Source: Cichorium intybus (Eukaryota > Streptophyta > Magnoliopsida > Asterales > Asteraceae). From it: DNA of 64,000 nucleotides. This document shows, piece by piece, positions 23,732 to 36,263 of the stretch (position 1 is its first letter; the number at the start of each line of letters is the position of its first letter). The notes under the pieces were generated by a model, which had not been told where the DNA came from, searched no databases, and saw only the letters and a list, made by a program, of their open reading frames with translations. Location of the stretch: NCBI GenBank assembly GCA_023525715.1, contig CM042010.1:60577729-60641728 (forward strand), given 5' to 3'. Made by a program: the position numbers and the translations under genes.

Positions 23732-24101
23732 GGACGTGTTTGGCATGCAACTTTTGAGAGCGTTTAGGAGTTTTTAGCATTTAATGTTTAGGAAAAAACT
23801 CGAAAAAAATGTATTGTTCAGCAGCAGGAGCTTTTAGCTTTTATTTTAAAGTAAACGTTCATAATTCAAAAGCTAGTTGAAATAGTGTTTAACAAAAGCT
23901 TCTACATATTAAAACAAGTTTACTAAATTACCCTTAAAAATGACATTTTTATATTTTTAACAAATGTCTTTTTATGTAATTTGACGTATTTTAAAAGCTT
24001 TCAGCTACTTCTATCGAACATTCATATAAAATAAAACTTCCAACTTCTAGTTACCAGCTACCAGCCATCAGTTTACACAGCTAGTTTTACTAAACACGCC
24101 C
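23732..24101. mobile_element. MITE with GGRCGTGTTTGG-type ends
   Basis: Starts ggacgtgtttgg and ends ctaaacacgccc, a 12-bp inverted repeat with two mismatches. The interior is AT-rich with repeated agctttt-type words. There is no ORF and I could not define a duplication, so the superfamily is open. Confidence 0.6.
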
Positions 24102-25545
24102 AAAATTTAAAGTTACCAAAAAATCTGACTTAAATCAAATTAGACGTAACATCTTACTGAACCAGTAAAAAACAACTCCTAAATATATGTAATTTTTTTT
24201 GGGTAAAGAGAACGGTACCTCTGGCAAATTTTATTAATAAAAAGAATAAATACAATAAGAGGCTGGGGACTCCCCACCAAAGGAAAAAACAGAAAATTCA
24301 TTGGGACAGGCCCCAAAGGACAACAACAAAGCTAAACTAGAAACCAAAAACAGTACATGGAAACAGAAACATAACAATTACATAAAGGAAAACATCCTGC
24401 AAAAAACAAACCATACAAGAAGAGAAATATAGAAGCAAAAAGGAGAAGGAGATTTGTTAAGGGATGGTCCATATCATTTTAGCCAAATTAACATTAGTAC
24501 AATGTTTCATAGAAAGACTCAGCAGTCTACAACGGATATCATTCTTAATACTATTTACGACCGCATGATACGATCTTTTTGTTTTTTTGAAAATTCGAAA
24601 ATTTTTTTCCTGCTAGATGTGGTAAACTGCTCCAACAAGCACCAGTCTTCTAATGATGGACCAAATAGTTTTAATACCATCTAAAACAGGTTAATATAGT
24701 AGATTGTATATTGAATCAAAAGATCACTTTTTTTCTCTTTCTTTGTGTAAGGCTGTAAGCCCCTAAATATTTGCCACGACCCATCCTTAAAGATATTGTG
24801 TCACAGGAATTTAAAGCTCATTGGAATGCGTTACTGACCGACTAACATGAAGCTCAACCCAGTAAAAGTTAGTGAAACCTTTCGGACCCGAATCAGACCC
24901 AAAACTAGCATATTGGTTGAAATTTTCCAATCGTTTAATGAAACAAAAATTAATTTAATTGAAGTGATAAAGTATTTTAAGAACATAAATGTTATTGAAG
25001 ATTATAAAAAATAATTGTAATTATAATTATCATACATCATTCGTTTGATTCGGTGAGAGAAAAATATCACCTATGGAATAAAATTTATATCATATAACAA
25101 AAAATCACAGTCCGTGTGGAATTTTCATAATATTTCATTGTCACAAACAAAAGATTTTTATCACTTTGTCGTCCAACCAAAATGCTATCGAAGTATGAAC
25201 CTTAACTTTATATGAACTTTGAAACTCAAATGAGTGGGTTCAACTTGTTGCCTATGTAACATTCTATAAGACCAACGAGAGTGATGTTATTTTTGTTATT
25301 TTTCTTTTGTCTTTCATATTAACGTCATTTCAGTTTTGTCGTTTTTTTTTTTTTTCTATTTTTGCAACTCTTCTTTTTTGTTAATTTATTTAAACAGTTT
25401 TATTTAGATAAAACTAAATAGTCCATTAATTAAGGATAAAATTATATTAAATTAAAAGCTAAAAAAATATAAGAATAAAACAAGAAAATATACATGTCAT
25501 GTTTTTTCTTAATTTCAACTTTTTACCGTCTATTTGCGTTTACTG
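24102..25545. other. Unassigned AT-rich intergenic DNA
   Basis: A sharper-edged, less AT-rich block at 24190-24440 follows a poly(T) run and could be a LINE or other insertion tail read in reverse, but I find no coding remnant. The 76-codon ORF at 24454 resembles nothing I know. Confidence 0.4.
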
Positions 25546-26078
25546 ATGGCAACGAGCCGAGTATTGGCCTCCTCGTGCTTGTTTAAAAAAAACCGTCTCC
25601 ATCCCCGTCAAAAAAAAACCCAGATTTAATCCCCTGGGGGGAGGGGGTGGGGTATCGGGTATCCCCATTTAACATAAACAGGTAATTTTACCGCAGAGAT
25701 TCCAGTCACCATTTATATTTTATTACGATTTTCAAAAATAACTATAATAAGCTTAAACATGATTAAATCCAAACATATAAAAGAAATCAAAGTTCTAAAG
25801 TCCAAACACATCAAAAACATTAAAATTAAATAATTCAAATATAATGATTGGTATATAGGTTATTACATGACTAATTAAATGTAAGATTAAGTATGAGGCG
25901 TACCGGACCAGGTAATCGGTTAATCAAGCCAAGTATCACTAAAACCATCCCCGTCCCCATTAAAATATATCAGTTTTTCACCATCCTCATCCTCGTCCCC
26001 ATTTATCGTCCCCAAACCCGGCCAATTTATTTCGGTTTTCTCCATTGTTTTGGTTTTTTTTTTGTCATCCCTATTCGC
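25546..26078. mobile_element. Possible MITE with atccccgtcc-type repeats
   Basis: The left end gatggcaacgagccg and right end tttgtcatccctatt form a weak inverted repeat, and the interior contains many ccccatcc and gtccccat words. This resembles plant hAT-like elements with GGCAAC ends, but the match is imperfect and no duplication is defined. Confidence 0.35.
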
Positions 26079-26512
26079 ATTTCTCCCTCGTGAAGCGACT
26101 CAAGTCTTAAATTAAAAATATATATTCAAAATTTTCTTTTAATTCAAAGTCGAATTTCCAATAAACTAAATCGAAAAAGCTCGAGAAGTTCATACTCTTT
26201 CCTAGCATTTAAATTGGTCGGTCTAAATATCAAATAAGCAACATAACTGATAAAGATCGTCACAAAATCTACACAACGAAAATCAAATCTAATCCCACAT
26301 ATAAAGAAGTCTGTTTTGCAAAAACTTGAAAACATACAGAAATAATACCTTAAGATTGTATCAAATCCAATATAATAAAAATGCATAAAAAGAAATTCAT
26401 AAAAAATCTAACCAGAAAACACACTAAAAAACCCCTAATAAACATCTCAAGTAAACAAAACGACATGAAACTGTTAGCACATAGAGCAAAACTTCAAGTA
26501 CATGAAAATCAA

Positions 26513-29500
26513 TCAATACTCAGATGGGGAGATGACGTCATCAATTTTCAAAATCATCTTCACGACTTGCGTTGCAAGCAACAGCTGTTGTTGCTTGCCA
26601 ATCAGGGTTTCAAATACATTTTGCTCACGCATGTCGTTTGTGCCAGCATCATTACAATCAATCCCACAGCACGCATTATTCTCCTACATAACCAAAAACA
26701 TTTTTCATAAATCAGGGAATCTGTCTGAAAAGACGTAAATGCCCTTTATAAATTTACCTTTATTTGTTGAGATTTGACCGCAGATAGTGTTTCAATGGGT
26801 TGAAGACCGCTGTTTTCAGCAAGAGCCATGGGGACAGAATCTAACGCGTCTGCAAAAGCCCTAACAGCATACTGGAGACGGAAATATAATTTGTTTTTTT
26901 TAGGTTTGTGAATATTTGATATATTAAGTATTTTTTGAATTTTTTTTATGGAATGATACCTGTTCAACTCCGGGATATTTATCCGCAGCGGCTTCAACAG
27001 CAATTGAGCATGAAATTTCAGCTGCGCCACCACCGTATACAATTGAATTATTGCGGATGATATTTCTTGCAACACATAATGCATCATGGATGCTGCGTTT
27101 AGTCTCCTCTATCATCATTTTGTTACCTAATTTATCACAAAATGATGGGTTAGTAGAAATTAAAAACTAAAAACCCTGGTTTTATAAGTGTTAGAAAATG
27201 GGGACAGGATTTTAATCCGGTAAGTTAAAGATGAGTTCTAATGTTTCTCATATTTGGTGTTTAAACTTTTTTTTCTTTTTACAATTTGATCCTTCAAGTT
27301 CAAATGTTATGTAGATTTAGTTTCTATAATTGTGTTTGTTACTTGTAATTTTACTTTAAAATTTAAATGATATTACTTTATAGAATATCTTGAATTAAAT
27401 ATTTTCATGTTTGTAACTTATTTAAAAGAGTAAATTACAGTTTTGGTCCCTGTGGTTTACCCCTTTTTTCAGTTTTGGTCCAAGTTTTTTATTTTCACAC
27501 TGATGGTCCCTGTGGTTGCGAAAAGCTTGCACTATTGATCCCTGGTCCATGGAAAAAGACTAAAATGCCCTTTCTAATTTCTTTTTCCTTTTTCTTTTTT
27601 TATTAACTAATTAAACAATATCTTAAAAGAAAAAGAAAAAAGAAATTAGAAAGGGTATTTTAGTCTTTTTACATGGACCAACGACCAATAGTGCAAGCTT
27701 TTTGCAACCATAGGGACCATCAATGTGAAAATAAAAAACTTGGACCAAAACTGAAAAAAGGGGTAAACCACAAAGACCAAAACTGTAATTTACTCTATTT
27801 AAAACTTTAACATTTTTTAATAAGTTACAACTTTATCACATGTTCAAATATTTTGATAATTACTTCGAATAATGTGTTATAAATGTAAACTTTTAGTTCA
27901 ATAAAATGTTTTTTTAATAATGTGAATTAATTTTAAATCAACTATAGCTTTTGGGTACTAGTTATAATTTAAAAAGTTTGTCAAAAAAAATGAGTCAAAT
28001 ATTTAACGAGCTAATGAAAAATGGCATTATAAAGAAAATATATGCTAGTTAGAAAATAAGAATGCAATTATAATATTCTTTTTGGTGTTAAAAATACTGT
28101 AATGGGTTGGAAATGAATCACTATTTACACCAAAAATTACACATTGAAGACGATTTTAATAAGAAAAAAAATAAAAAAATTGAGATAAGAACACAAATCA
28201 TAATTATACACTTGCAAGAACATTATAAAATTACCTCCACGAATAAATACGGTTACAGCCCTTGAATTTGCACAATGTTCAATGTATAACATCCGATCTT
28301 TTGTGGTACCAAATGCTTTCTCTCTAACCAAACCAGCCTACAATAAAAATTAAAAAATATATTTATATTTCTACAGGGCTCACATACAAAGAATATAAAA
28401 TAAATGAGACATTCATTATACCTTGCCTAGTTTGTCAGCTGTTAGTTCCTGAAACCTTGGGACAATTCTTCCACCTATGCAAAATAGAAGATTAAAACTA
28501 TGATAATAGCAGAAGGGTAAAATAGTCAATAATACACGGGTATAATGAGGAAATTAGTAGACACAAACCAGTGGCTATGGCTATAAGCTCTAATTCAACA
28601 CCACCAACCCATCTCACAGCAGGCAAGTTTCTATGCATTAACAAGTGATTTGCTTCATCATCAAAACCCCATTGGCAAATTACCAAAGTAGCCCCAACAT
28701 CCTGTAAAAAAGTTATTGGGACATGAGGGTAAAAACAAGAAAAGAGAGAATGTCAATAACGCTTTTCTAAAGTTTTTTGTGGTTGGAGTAAAAGGTTTTA
28801 ATAAGTTTTTTGGAGAAAAGCTTGGTGATTTCTCATATTTTCATTTTGCGCCCCTTTCTTTTAATCACGATTACATTTTAAACCTTCTCACTTGATTGAA
28901 TTCATTAACTATTCACAATAAAAAGGGATATTTCTTATAACAAAATAAATCATTAAAAAGCTGTTGTCAAGACGATTGAAATGACACTAATATCTGATAT
29001 TAAAGAAAAACACAAATTAACGATTTAAATGACACCAAGACCGAGCATTAAAAATACAAATATTAAGTAATATTTTTATCGGCTTCAATTTTTTTAACTA
29101 TACATTTCGTTTTTTCATATTCTATCAGCCAACATTGTTCACTTTTTGCATTTCGTTAAATTTGTGATATTACATTTCTATTTCATTGAAAAATTGATCT
29201 TTTCATTTACTGAGAAATGTTAACATCAAAATATATTTGTTTTTAAAAAATTAATGTTGGGTTTCAATAACAAATTATAGAAGGAAGTTTTGTAAAACAT
29301 TTCAACTACATGGGGATTTATTATGTATCTTTATAAAACAACAACTATGGACAAATAAGCTTTTGAAAAAATGACTTTTAAAATTGGGTTTTTATCAAAT
29401 AAAAGTTAGTAACAAATTAACAATCCGATGTGAGAAAAGTAAAAAAGTCATTAAAGATACCAACATACCTTGCATTGTTGAACCATATCATCAAAGTACT

Positions 29501-31070
29501 TCTTTTCTTGCTCACGTAAAGTTTGAAACTTTTCAACCGTATCAATATCAACCTTATGTTTGGTCTTTGGCTTTGGTGGCTCAAAGGGGCAAGTCAAAAT
29601 AGCAATTTTAGCATCCTCAATTTGCTTTGGCATTTGTGGGTGACTCATATCTTTATCAACAAGAATCCCATAAATAAGCTCAGTATCCTCCAATTTCCCA
29701 CCTACTTTTCCCTCCACTTTAATAAGATCCAAATTAACATCCTTTCTCTCTAAATCAGCAACCGCCATTACTGCCTTCACAGCAATCTCAGCCAAACTTC
29801 TCTTACAACGGTTCACACTAAAAAATGAAGTTAAATCAGATAAAAAAAAGGTATAAGAAACCATGTAATCTTTTATAGTAATGAAAGCTTACATTTTAGA
29901 GGATAAGGTAGTCATGCAAGTTTGGACTAGAGGTTCTATATTTGAAGCATTGAATTCAAACTTGTGTGAGATTTGTTGTAAATGATCAACAGCAATCTTT
30001 GAGGCGATTTCATAGCCTTCTGCAACACGAATTGGATGAATACCGCGTTCTAAGAGTCGTTCAGCTTGTTCTAGAAGTGCACCAGCCATGACTACAACTC
30101 CTGTTGTTCCATCGCCAATCTCATAGTCTTGACTCCTTGAAAGTTCAACCATCAGTTTACCAATTTGATTGTCAACATCCATTTGCTCCAAGATTGTTGC
30201 ACCATCATTTGCTGGAGAAAAAGAAAGAAGTTATGTAGTGATAGTAAGAGGTAGTTCACAAATGGAAAATTGATTTGAAATTTGTTGCAGATTCCAGATT
30301 GAACACTCCCTTTACTATATTTGAATAGGAGTACCTATATCTTTACTTCATATAATCAGTAATCTCTCTGAGATAGTTTTAAAATATAAAAATATGAAAG
30401 TATGTGTTTGATATACAGAGCCAATCAGTAGCTTGCTTTTATTTTATTGCAATGGAGGAAGCAAGTAACAAGTTTCCACTCTCATTTGGTCGTGTGATGT
30501 GTTGTTCGATAAAATAAACCCAATCTAGGTAACCTTACGGCTCCTCAAGTTTAATAAAATTTGTAAACATTGATCTGGTCTTCCTAATTGCTCAGAAATA
30601 AGATCTAAAACTGCAATATAACATAAGTGTGTGTGTGTGTCCCAATTAAATCCTAGGGTTTACATCACATTCTCTACCTACCAGAGACAAATTCTCCATT
30701 TTCAGCTAACCGGCATTGCATGACATCAGATAAGCAGATCAAATATTAAGTGATAATCATATACGTAAAACGAAGTAATATTCAATTCAGAGTTCGAGAT
30801 CGTGGCGAAAATTAGAAATGAAACAAACAGGAAACATTAAACCATATATAGAGGGGGAAACGAATACTTACTGATGGTGATGTCGCCGTCGGGGCTCTGG
30901 AGCATCTTATCCATGCCTTTTGGGCCAAGTGACGTCCGAAGGATGCGAGCAACGGCGGTGCCGGCGGAAATGTTGGCTTTCTGAGCATCTATACCTCTTA
31001 ACCTACTCTTACTTTCTTGTTCCCTTAAGATTATAAACGGCCGCCCATATTCATCGAACGCTAACGCCAT
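26513..31070 (-). CDS. CCT5: T-complex protein 1 subunit epsilon (CCT epsilon), nine exons
   Basis: Subunit of the cytosolic CCT/TRiC chaperonin, the hetero-oligomeric double ring that folds actin, tubulin and other proteins using ATP. Exons on the minus strand, 5' to 3': 30872-31070, 29893-30211, 29469-29817, 28569-28701, 28422-28474, 28235-28337, 26960-27126, 26758-26871, 26513-26683. All introns have GT-AG borders and every junction stays in phase. They sum to 1608 nt, 535 residues plus TGA, the usual length for plant CCT epsilon. The start MALAFDEYGRPFIILREQ is typical of the epsilon subunit. Group II chaperonin motifs are present: LGPKGMDKML (48-57), NDGAT (68-72), GDGTTG (99-104), and GGGAAE (417-422), with the conserved hydrolysis Asp in HDAL (about 400). 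No key residue is missing. Likely constitutive. Intron 6 carries a MITE. Confidence 0.97.
27428..27795. mobile_element. MULE-type MITE in CCT5 intron 6
   Basis: Starts GAGTAAATTACAG and ends CTGTAATTTACTC. Inverted homology extends almost to the centre, giving a long hairpin. It is flanked by an exact 9-bp duplication TATTTAAAA (27419-27427 and 27796-27804). The 9-bp duplication fits Mutator-like elements. It has no ORF and leaves both splice sites intact. Confidence 0.9.
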
Positions 31071-31260
31071 TTTGTTGATCTTGAACTTGCGTAAGCTCTT
31101 AGATCGACATACGCATCAAAAATCACACAAGATCCACACACGCGATGACGATGAGAAGGTGGTTATTGAAGCTGCGAGTTCGAATGAGTGTTTATACCCT
31201 AAAAACCTAAGGGTTTGCGACAAACATACTCTCTACTCCCGCTTGTTTTTTCGGTTTTGA
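31071..31260 (-). promoter_or_regulatory. CCT5 5' UTR and core promoter region
   Basis: Immediately upstream of the CCT5 ATG. On the minus strand it has aaacccttaggtttttaggg (about 31196-31215), a telo-box-like pair common in plant housekeeping promoters, followed by tataaac. The transcription start is not determinable from sequence alone. Confidence 0.4.
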
Positions 31261-31818
31261 CCCGTCTTTCAATCGGGTCGGACAAATATACTATCACGAA
31301 TAGAATGAGGTGGAAAAAAATCTTAAGTTAATTTCATAAACATGGAGTAAATGGGTTTGAGAATAAATTTTAATTTTTTATGTAAATTAAACATGTAAGG
31401 TTTTAAATTTTTTAGATAAACTTGATAGACTCAAAACCAAAATCATATGTAAAAGAAAAAATTTAGGGATGAATCGTTTCGTAATGTCTCATACACCGGT
31501 GCCTTACTTGGTCGTTCTTTCCTTCTCATAACCTCATTCATCTGCTTCTTAACGCCTACTTTTTCTATGTTTACCTCTAAACTTACTATGAATTTTGCCC
31601 TTCCGCCTTTCAACTCCTACTCTTTCCAATTTTTTACTTTTTTCCTTTTTCGCCTCCTTTACACCTACTCTTTCAACATGTTTAGCGTTTCAACCCGACA
31701 TGAGACGATATATTAACAAGGTCTAAGCCTTAACTAGCTAACCTAACACAAACTCGATACAAAAATAAATGAGTTGATATAACACAACAGGACGTAATCC
31801 TCTTAAGGGGTGGAGGAT
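31261..31818. other. CCT5 upstream intergenic DNA
   Basis: AT-rich and unassigned. Distal promoter elements may lie here, but none is distinctive. Confidence 0.4.
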
Positions 31819-32992
31819 TGTGAGAACCAAAATTATATGAATAATTGAGGTCGCATTTTAGAAATAATGCTAATACGGTGAATTTGACCATTAGGCAATT
31901 TGGTCATTTTTTTAATAAAAATTATACAATGTTTATGTTTCATGGTATTGTTGTGCTATGATATGCGTTTAGACTATGGTATGTAAGTTTGATGGCTTAA
32001 AACCTAATATTTGAGGAGTTAGAAGTTTTGGTTTGGACAAAATGTTTTATTTGCAACTTACGCGACGCATCTATTAGGGGTACACGACATATCCCAAAGT
32101 AGATTGTCATTGTAAGAGAAAACTTTGAAAGTATGTTATTCAGGTAAGATCGCGATCGTTGAGCTCAAAACAAGCGGCGTGTTTAACTGTAGGATGCGAC
32201 CCGTCTGTGTGTCTGACGCGAAGGGTAGGTCACATAGATCTAGCCATTTAAAACCCTAAGTTAGTCGTTTGGGGCATTTTCACCCCATATACTCTGAAGA
32301 AAAGACGAAGGAAACGATCCCCTGAGTTTGCGTGAGCTAAAATTGACAGGAACACAAGGGGTAATTCAAGGAGTGAACACCATCTATGTGATTTTGAAGG
32401 TAATCTCTACTTCTTTTTTTATTATGAGATGAGATGAGTTGAGGGTTTATAAACCCTAAATGTTAATTAATCATATATGTAATATATCTGTGAATACTTG
32501 ATGAATGAGGAAGAAATGGAAGTAGAAAACATGTTTATGATGGTTGATTTCATAATTGAAGCTTGAAATGGGTTTTGATCACAAACCCAAGATTTAGTAA
32601 ATAATGATAGAGATGTAATTGGATATTATCACCAGATGATGTTGCTAAGACATGTCTAGTTGTGGAGAAATTAATCATTATGATAAAAGTTATACATGTG
32701 TCTTAATGGATTACGACATAGGCTTGGTTAAGCCATCATATAGGTTGATGAGTATGGTTGAATGTTATAGACTTAACGAAAGCATTAAGTCAAGTGTGTA
32801 AATGATGATTCATACTTAAGTTGTGACACTCAATAATTTCATATGGTTTTGATAGCTTTTAAGGCGAGAGGAGAAGCGGATTGATTAGCTTGGACTTGTG
32901 ATGCATACATCATCACTAAGGTGAGTACATGCTATCATACTTAATTGGATACATGTCATTGTTAATATAGTTGTATTGATGTATGTTATATT
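31819..32992 (+). repeat. Left part of a gypsy-type LTR interrupted by copia-A
   Basis: Begins TGTGAGAACC at 31819 in the style of gypsy LTRs and contains an AGGTGAGTA motif (32918-32927) and an acgcgacgc motif near 32058. It appears to continue at 40106 after copia-A, as expected from the ATATT duplication at both copia-A ends. No internal domain follows, so it is a solo or truncated LTR. Confidence 0.55.
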
Positions 32993-34498
32993 TGAAGGGT
33001 TTTATAGCAAACAATGAACTATAAATTTTCTAAGTTCACATGCAACCCTAAGAAAGATCTATGTTTTTCTTCTAATGAACATATAATAAAAACCTAAAGG
33101 CCAACAATAATTTCTAAAGTATAAAACAGAAGAACCAACCTTTGATTCTTGATCCAGAAGCTAGCAGCACAAGTGTCCTGCCTCAAATAGAGTCACACCC
33201 AAGTAATGGAGGAGAAAAATCAACTGAGTAATTTTGTGATGAAGTTGGCGCAGGTTTTGAGCCTCCAGGGGGTTCCTTTTATAGCCTCTAGGTGGCTACA
33301 GCAGAAACCCTAGAGAAGCCCCTTAATGGATAAGCCTGTTATCCATTTGGGCAAGCCTCCAAAAACCCTAACTAGGGTTTCGAAATTATGGAGATGGCCT
33401 CCATAATTTCGCCCAACTTGAGGCTTCCACTGGCTAGCCTTTTATTCAACTATTGAATAATTACAAAACCAATCCCTGCACTTTTAATTAATTAAATTAA
33501 TCTCCAAATTAAATCCAATTAATTCTAGATTAATTTCTAATTAATTATTATAGTTTCTAATTAATATATTGTAACACCCGGCTTTTAAAACAAAACACCA
33601 CTGAAAATTTTTCATTTAAAACAGAGGTTTCAATACATAAAACCAGTACAAAAGGGGTATATTTTATTAAAAACGAGTACAAGTGTATCAAGGAGAGTAT
33701 AAAATACCATAATCTCCTTTGAACCGGGCTGCTACTAACAGCATCTAAGAGTCCCACTTCTCTAGTCACGGACTCTATCTTTTCTCTTATCCGAATAATG
33801 CTAACCTGCAGGGACATTAACAAATAACGTGAGCTATAAAGCTCAGTGAGAAATCATATCTGCAAATAACGTGTACAATAAATACATCCATATATAATTC
33901 TTTATATATGATACATATATTTATTATTTCATCTTTCATTATCAAATTCCATTTTATAGCCTTTTCCGGCCAAATGTGTATATCTGTCTGGATATCGGAC
34001 CCAGACTACTAGCCTTACCGGCTGATCATATATATATATCTTAGGATTTCACATCCTACTGCATAGCCTTACCGGCTGAAACGTGATATCGTGTGATTTT
34101 CAAATCACATCAGTTAATTGCACACTTTATCATATCTAATCCGTTATTTGCATACCAATCAAACCCATTCTATACCATTTCTGTCCCATCTTTCTTAGTC
34201 ATATTTGACTATACCATATCTCATGACTATATAAATCGCATCATCTGTCATGGCTATACAAGCCGCACCAAAGCAATTTCAGCATATAAATCATAGCCCG
34301 AAGGCCGCACCAGTTTGAGTTCAACAACCCGGAATCATAGCTATAAGGCCGCACCATTTCCATATAATAATATCATAGCCATATAGGCCGCACCAGTTGG
34401 ATATAACATCCAGTATCATAGCCACAAGTGGCCGCACCATCTATTAACAGCTTATTTCACAATCAATTATGGCCCACGGGTTTACCCGCTATTGCCTA

Positions 34499-34762
34499 GA
34501 CTCACGGCTCCGTTCTTGTCATCGCAATGACTCACGGCTTATCCAGTATTACCTTATTAAAGTGGACTCACAGCTCCGTTCTTGTCTATCGCAGACTCAC
34601 GGCTTATCTGGTATTGTCGCATTACTGACTCACAGCTCCGTTCTTGTCTATCGCAGACTCACGGCTTATCTGGTATTGTCATATCCATGTTTATCTATTT
34701 ATTGACTCACAGCTCCGTTCTTATCTTTCTCAAACTCACGGCTTATCTGGTATTGTATTTTC
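34499..34762. repeat. Tandem repeat, four units of about 60-75 bp
   Basis: Each unit has gactcacrgctccgttctt followed by a second actcacggcttatc half. Overlapping plus-strand ORFs here are read through the repeat. A further array of ggccgcacca words precedes it (34260-34440). Confidence 0.85.
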
Positions 34763-35234
34763 AAATGTATCTTTGAACCATCAATTCCGTCCCCCAAAAC
34801 AGTTTCAACCTGTAATAGGTCAATCAACACATATCATATATGATATAAGTGAGATTACTCACCTGGATACTAGCTGCATTTAAATCCCGGTTGTTTCTTG
34901 CCTTTGCGTGCACCACAACCATTTTGTCCCATACCTATTTATCCATTTCATATCAAATGATAATAGGTTAATAATCATTTCAATTGACTCTAATACATAA
35001 GAGTCCAATATTATGTAACTATAAACAATGCCTAGATGATAAACTTTCCATTTACCATCTTTTCCTGAGTTTTACTATTTACTGAGGCATTCGTATTGAT
35101 CTACAGTGCCCCCGAGGAGTCGAAAATTCAATTTAATATTTTTCCCAGACTTTTCAAACCATTAGGGACTTATGGTTCAAGTTTGAGGTAAATCGGACAA
35201 GCCAAACAAAAGTTAACATTTTGAACCCCCTGTC

Positions 35235-35310
35235 TGGTGGGCGCACTGCGCCTGGGCGCACTGCGCCTGGGCGCACCCCGCCAGGAACCAGGGCGCACTG
35301 CGCCTGGCGC
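35235..35310. repeat. GC-rich repeat gggcgcactgcgcct
   Basis: Three to four units of the 15-mer gggcgcactgcgcct and variants in an otherwise AT-rich LTR. Confidence 0.9.
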
Positions 35311-36263
35311 CTGGGCAGTCTCCTGATCAGTCGCGGTTTGTGCACTGTAGCACGCAATTTTGACATTTTAAGTCCTTAATGCTGTTCTTAATCGATTGGG
35401 GTTCATTTCTAGGCTAAAACCTTACATTAATACAAGGTTTTCAACCATTAAAAACAACTCAATCAATCAAAAGGAAGAATTAGGGTTCTTAGTTCCAAAA
35501 ACCCCAAAACTTCAAATTCATCATAATTAACAATCTACTTCCATTATCTTGAATTAAGCCCTTATTAGCATGACTTAATGGAAGTATTACATCATTTTAA
35601 TCACCCAATCATAACTGTAAATGCAGTTTTGAGTTCTACAAAACTCCTCAAGAACACATAAACTAGAACTTGGAAAACTTACCTCCAAAACTTCCAATTC
35701 TACCATTTGAAGCCAAGGATTGAATTACAAGCTTCAATTCTTCAAGAACCCCTCAAATTTCTGGAAAAATCGTTCCCAAGAACTCTCCCGTAGCTCTCCC
35801 AAAATTCTGCACATGTGGGAGAAGTTTCCAACTATTTATACCTCCAGAAATTGCAATTTAGTCCCTGGAGTTGCATTTATTGAACTTTTGCCACAATTTA
35901 CAAAATTAATGACAAAAAGCAGCTTTTATAACATTTTAAGTCCAAAACTCAAAATATTATTACTAGACAAATCATTTTCTGTCCAAAAGACCAAATTACC
36001 CTTATGAGGTAAAATGACCAATTTACCCTTTTATTATAATTACATAATATAACATGTTTTGGCGTTACATATATTAACACTTAAATATATTAATAAATTA
36101 TTTATTTATTTCTATTGATTTATTAGACAATTAATAAATCAACATTTCTCTCTACTGACTTTTACATCAATCCTCCTGCTATGAGGGCAACCCAAATGGA
36201 CTTTGCTTCTATTAACTAGATAAATACAAATATAAAGTCATGGCTTAGACACCTAATCCAACA

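Larger units (their letters stand above)
33570..36069 (-). mobile_element. Solo LTR of a gypsy-type element, 2.5 kb
   Basis: Ends TGTAACACCC and GGCGTTACA with exact 5-bp duplication TATAT (33565-33569 and 36070-36074). The other copia-A LTR shows the empty site. Minus orientation is inferred from AGGTGAGTAA and tctcactgagc motifs shared with gypsy-1. No internal domain, PBS or polypurine tract is present. Confidence 0.85.
32993..36263 (-). repeat. Copia-A 3' LTR (about 766 bp without the nested insertion)
   Basis: On the minus strand it starts TGTTGGATTAGG right after the polypurine tract and ends at 32993. Split at 33570 by a solo LTR. Confidence 0.8.

Noticed and set aside
24454..24684. 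76-codon ORF
   Set aside because: No recognisable domain, no supporting context, and a length expected by chance.
34469..34883. Three overlapping ORFs with DSRLIWYC-type repeats
   Set aside because: The 60-75 bp tandem repeat is open in several frames; no domain and no codon bias.
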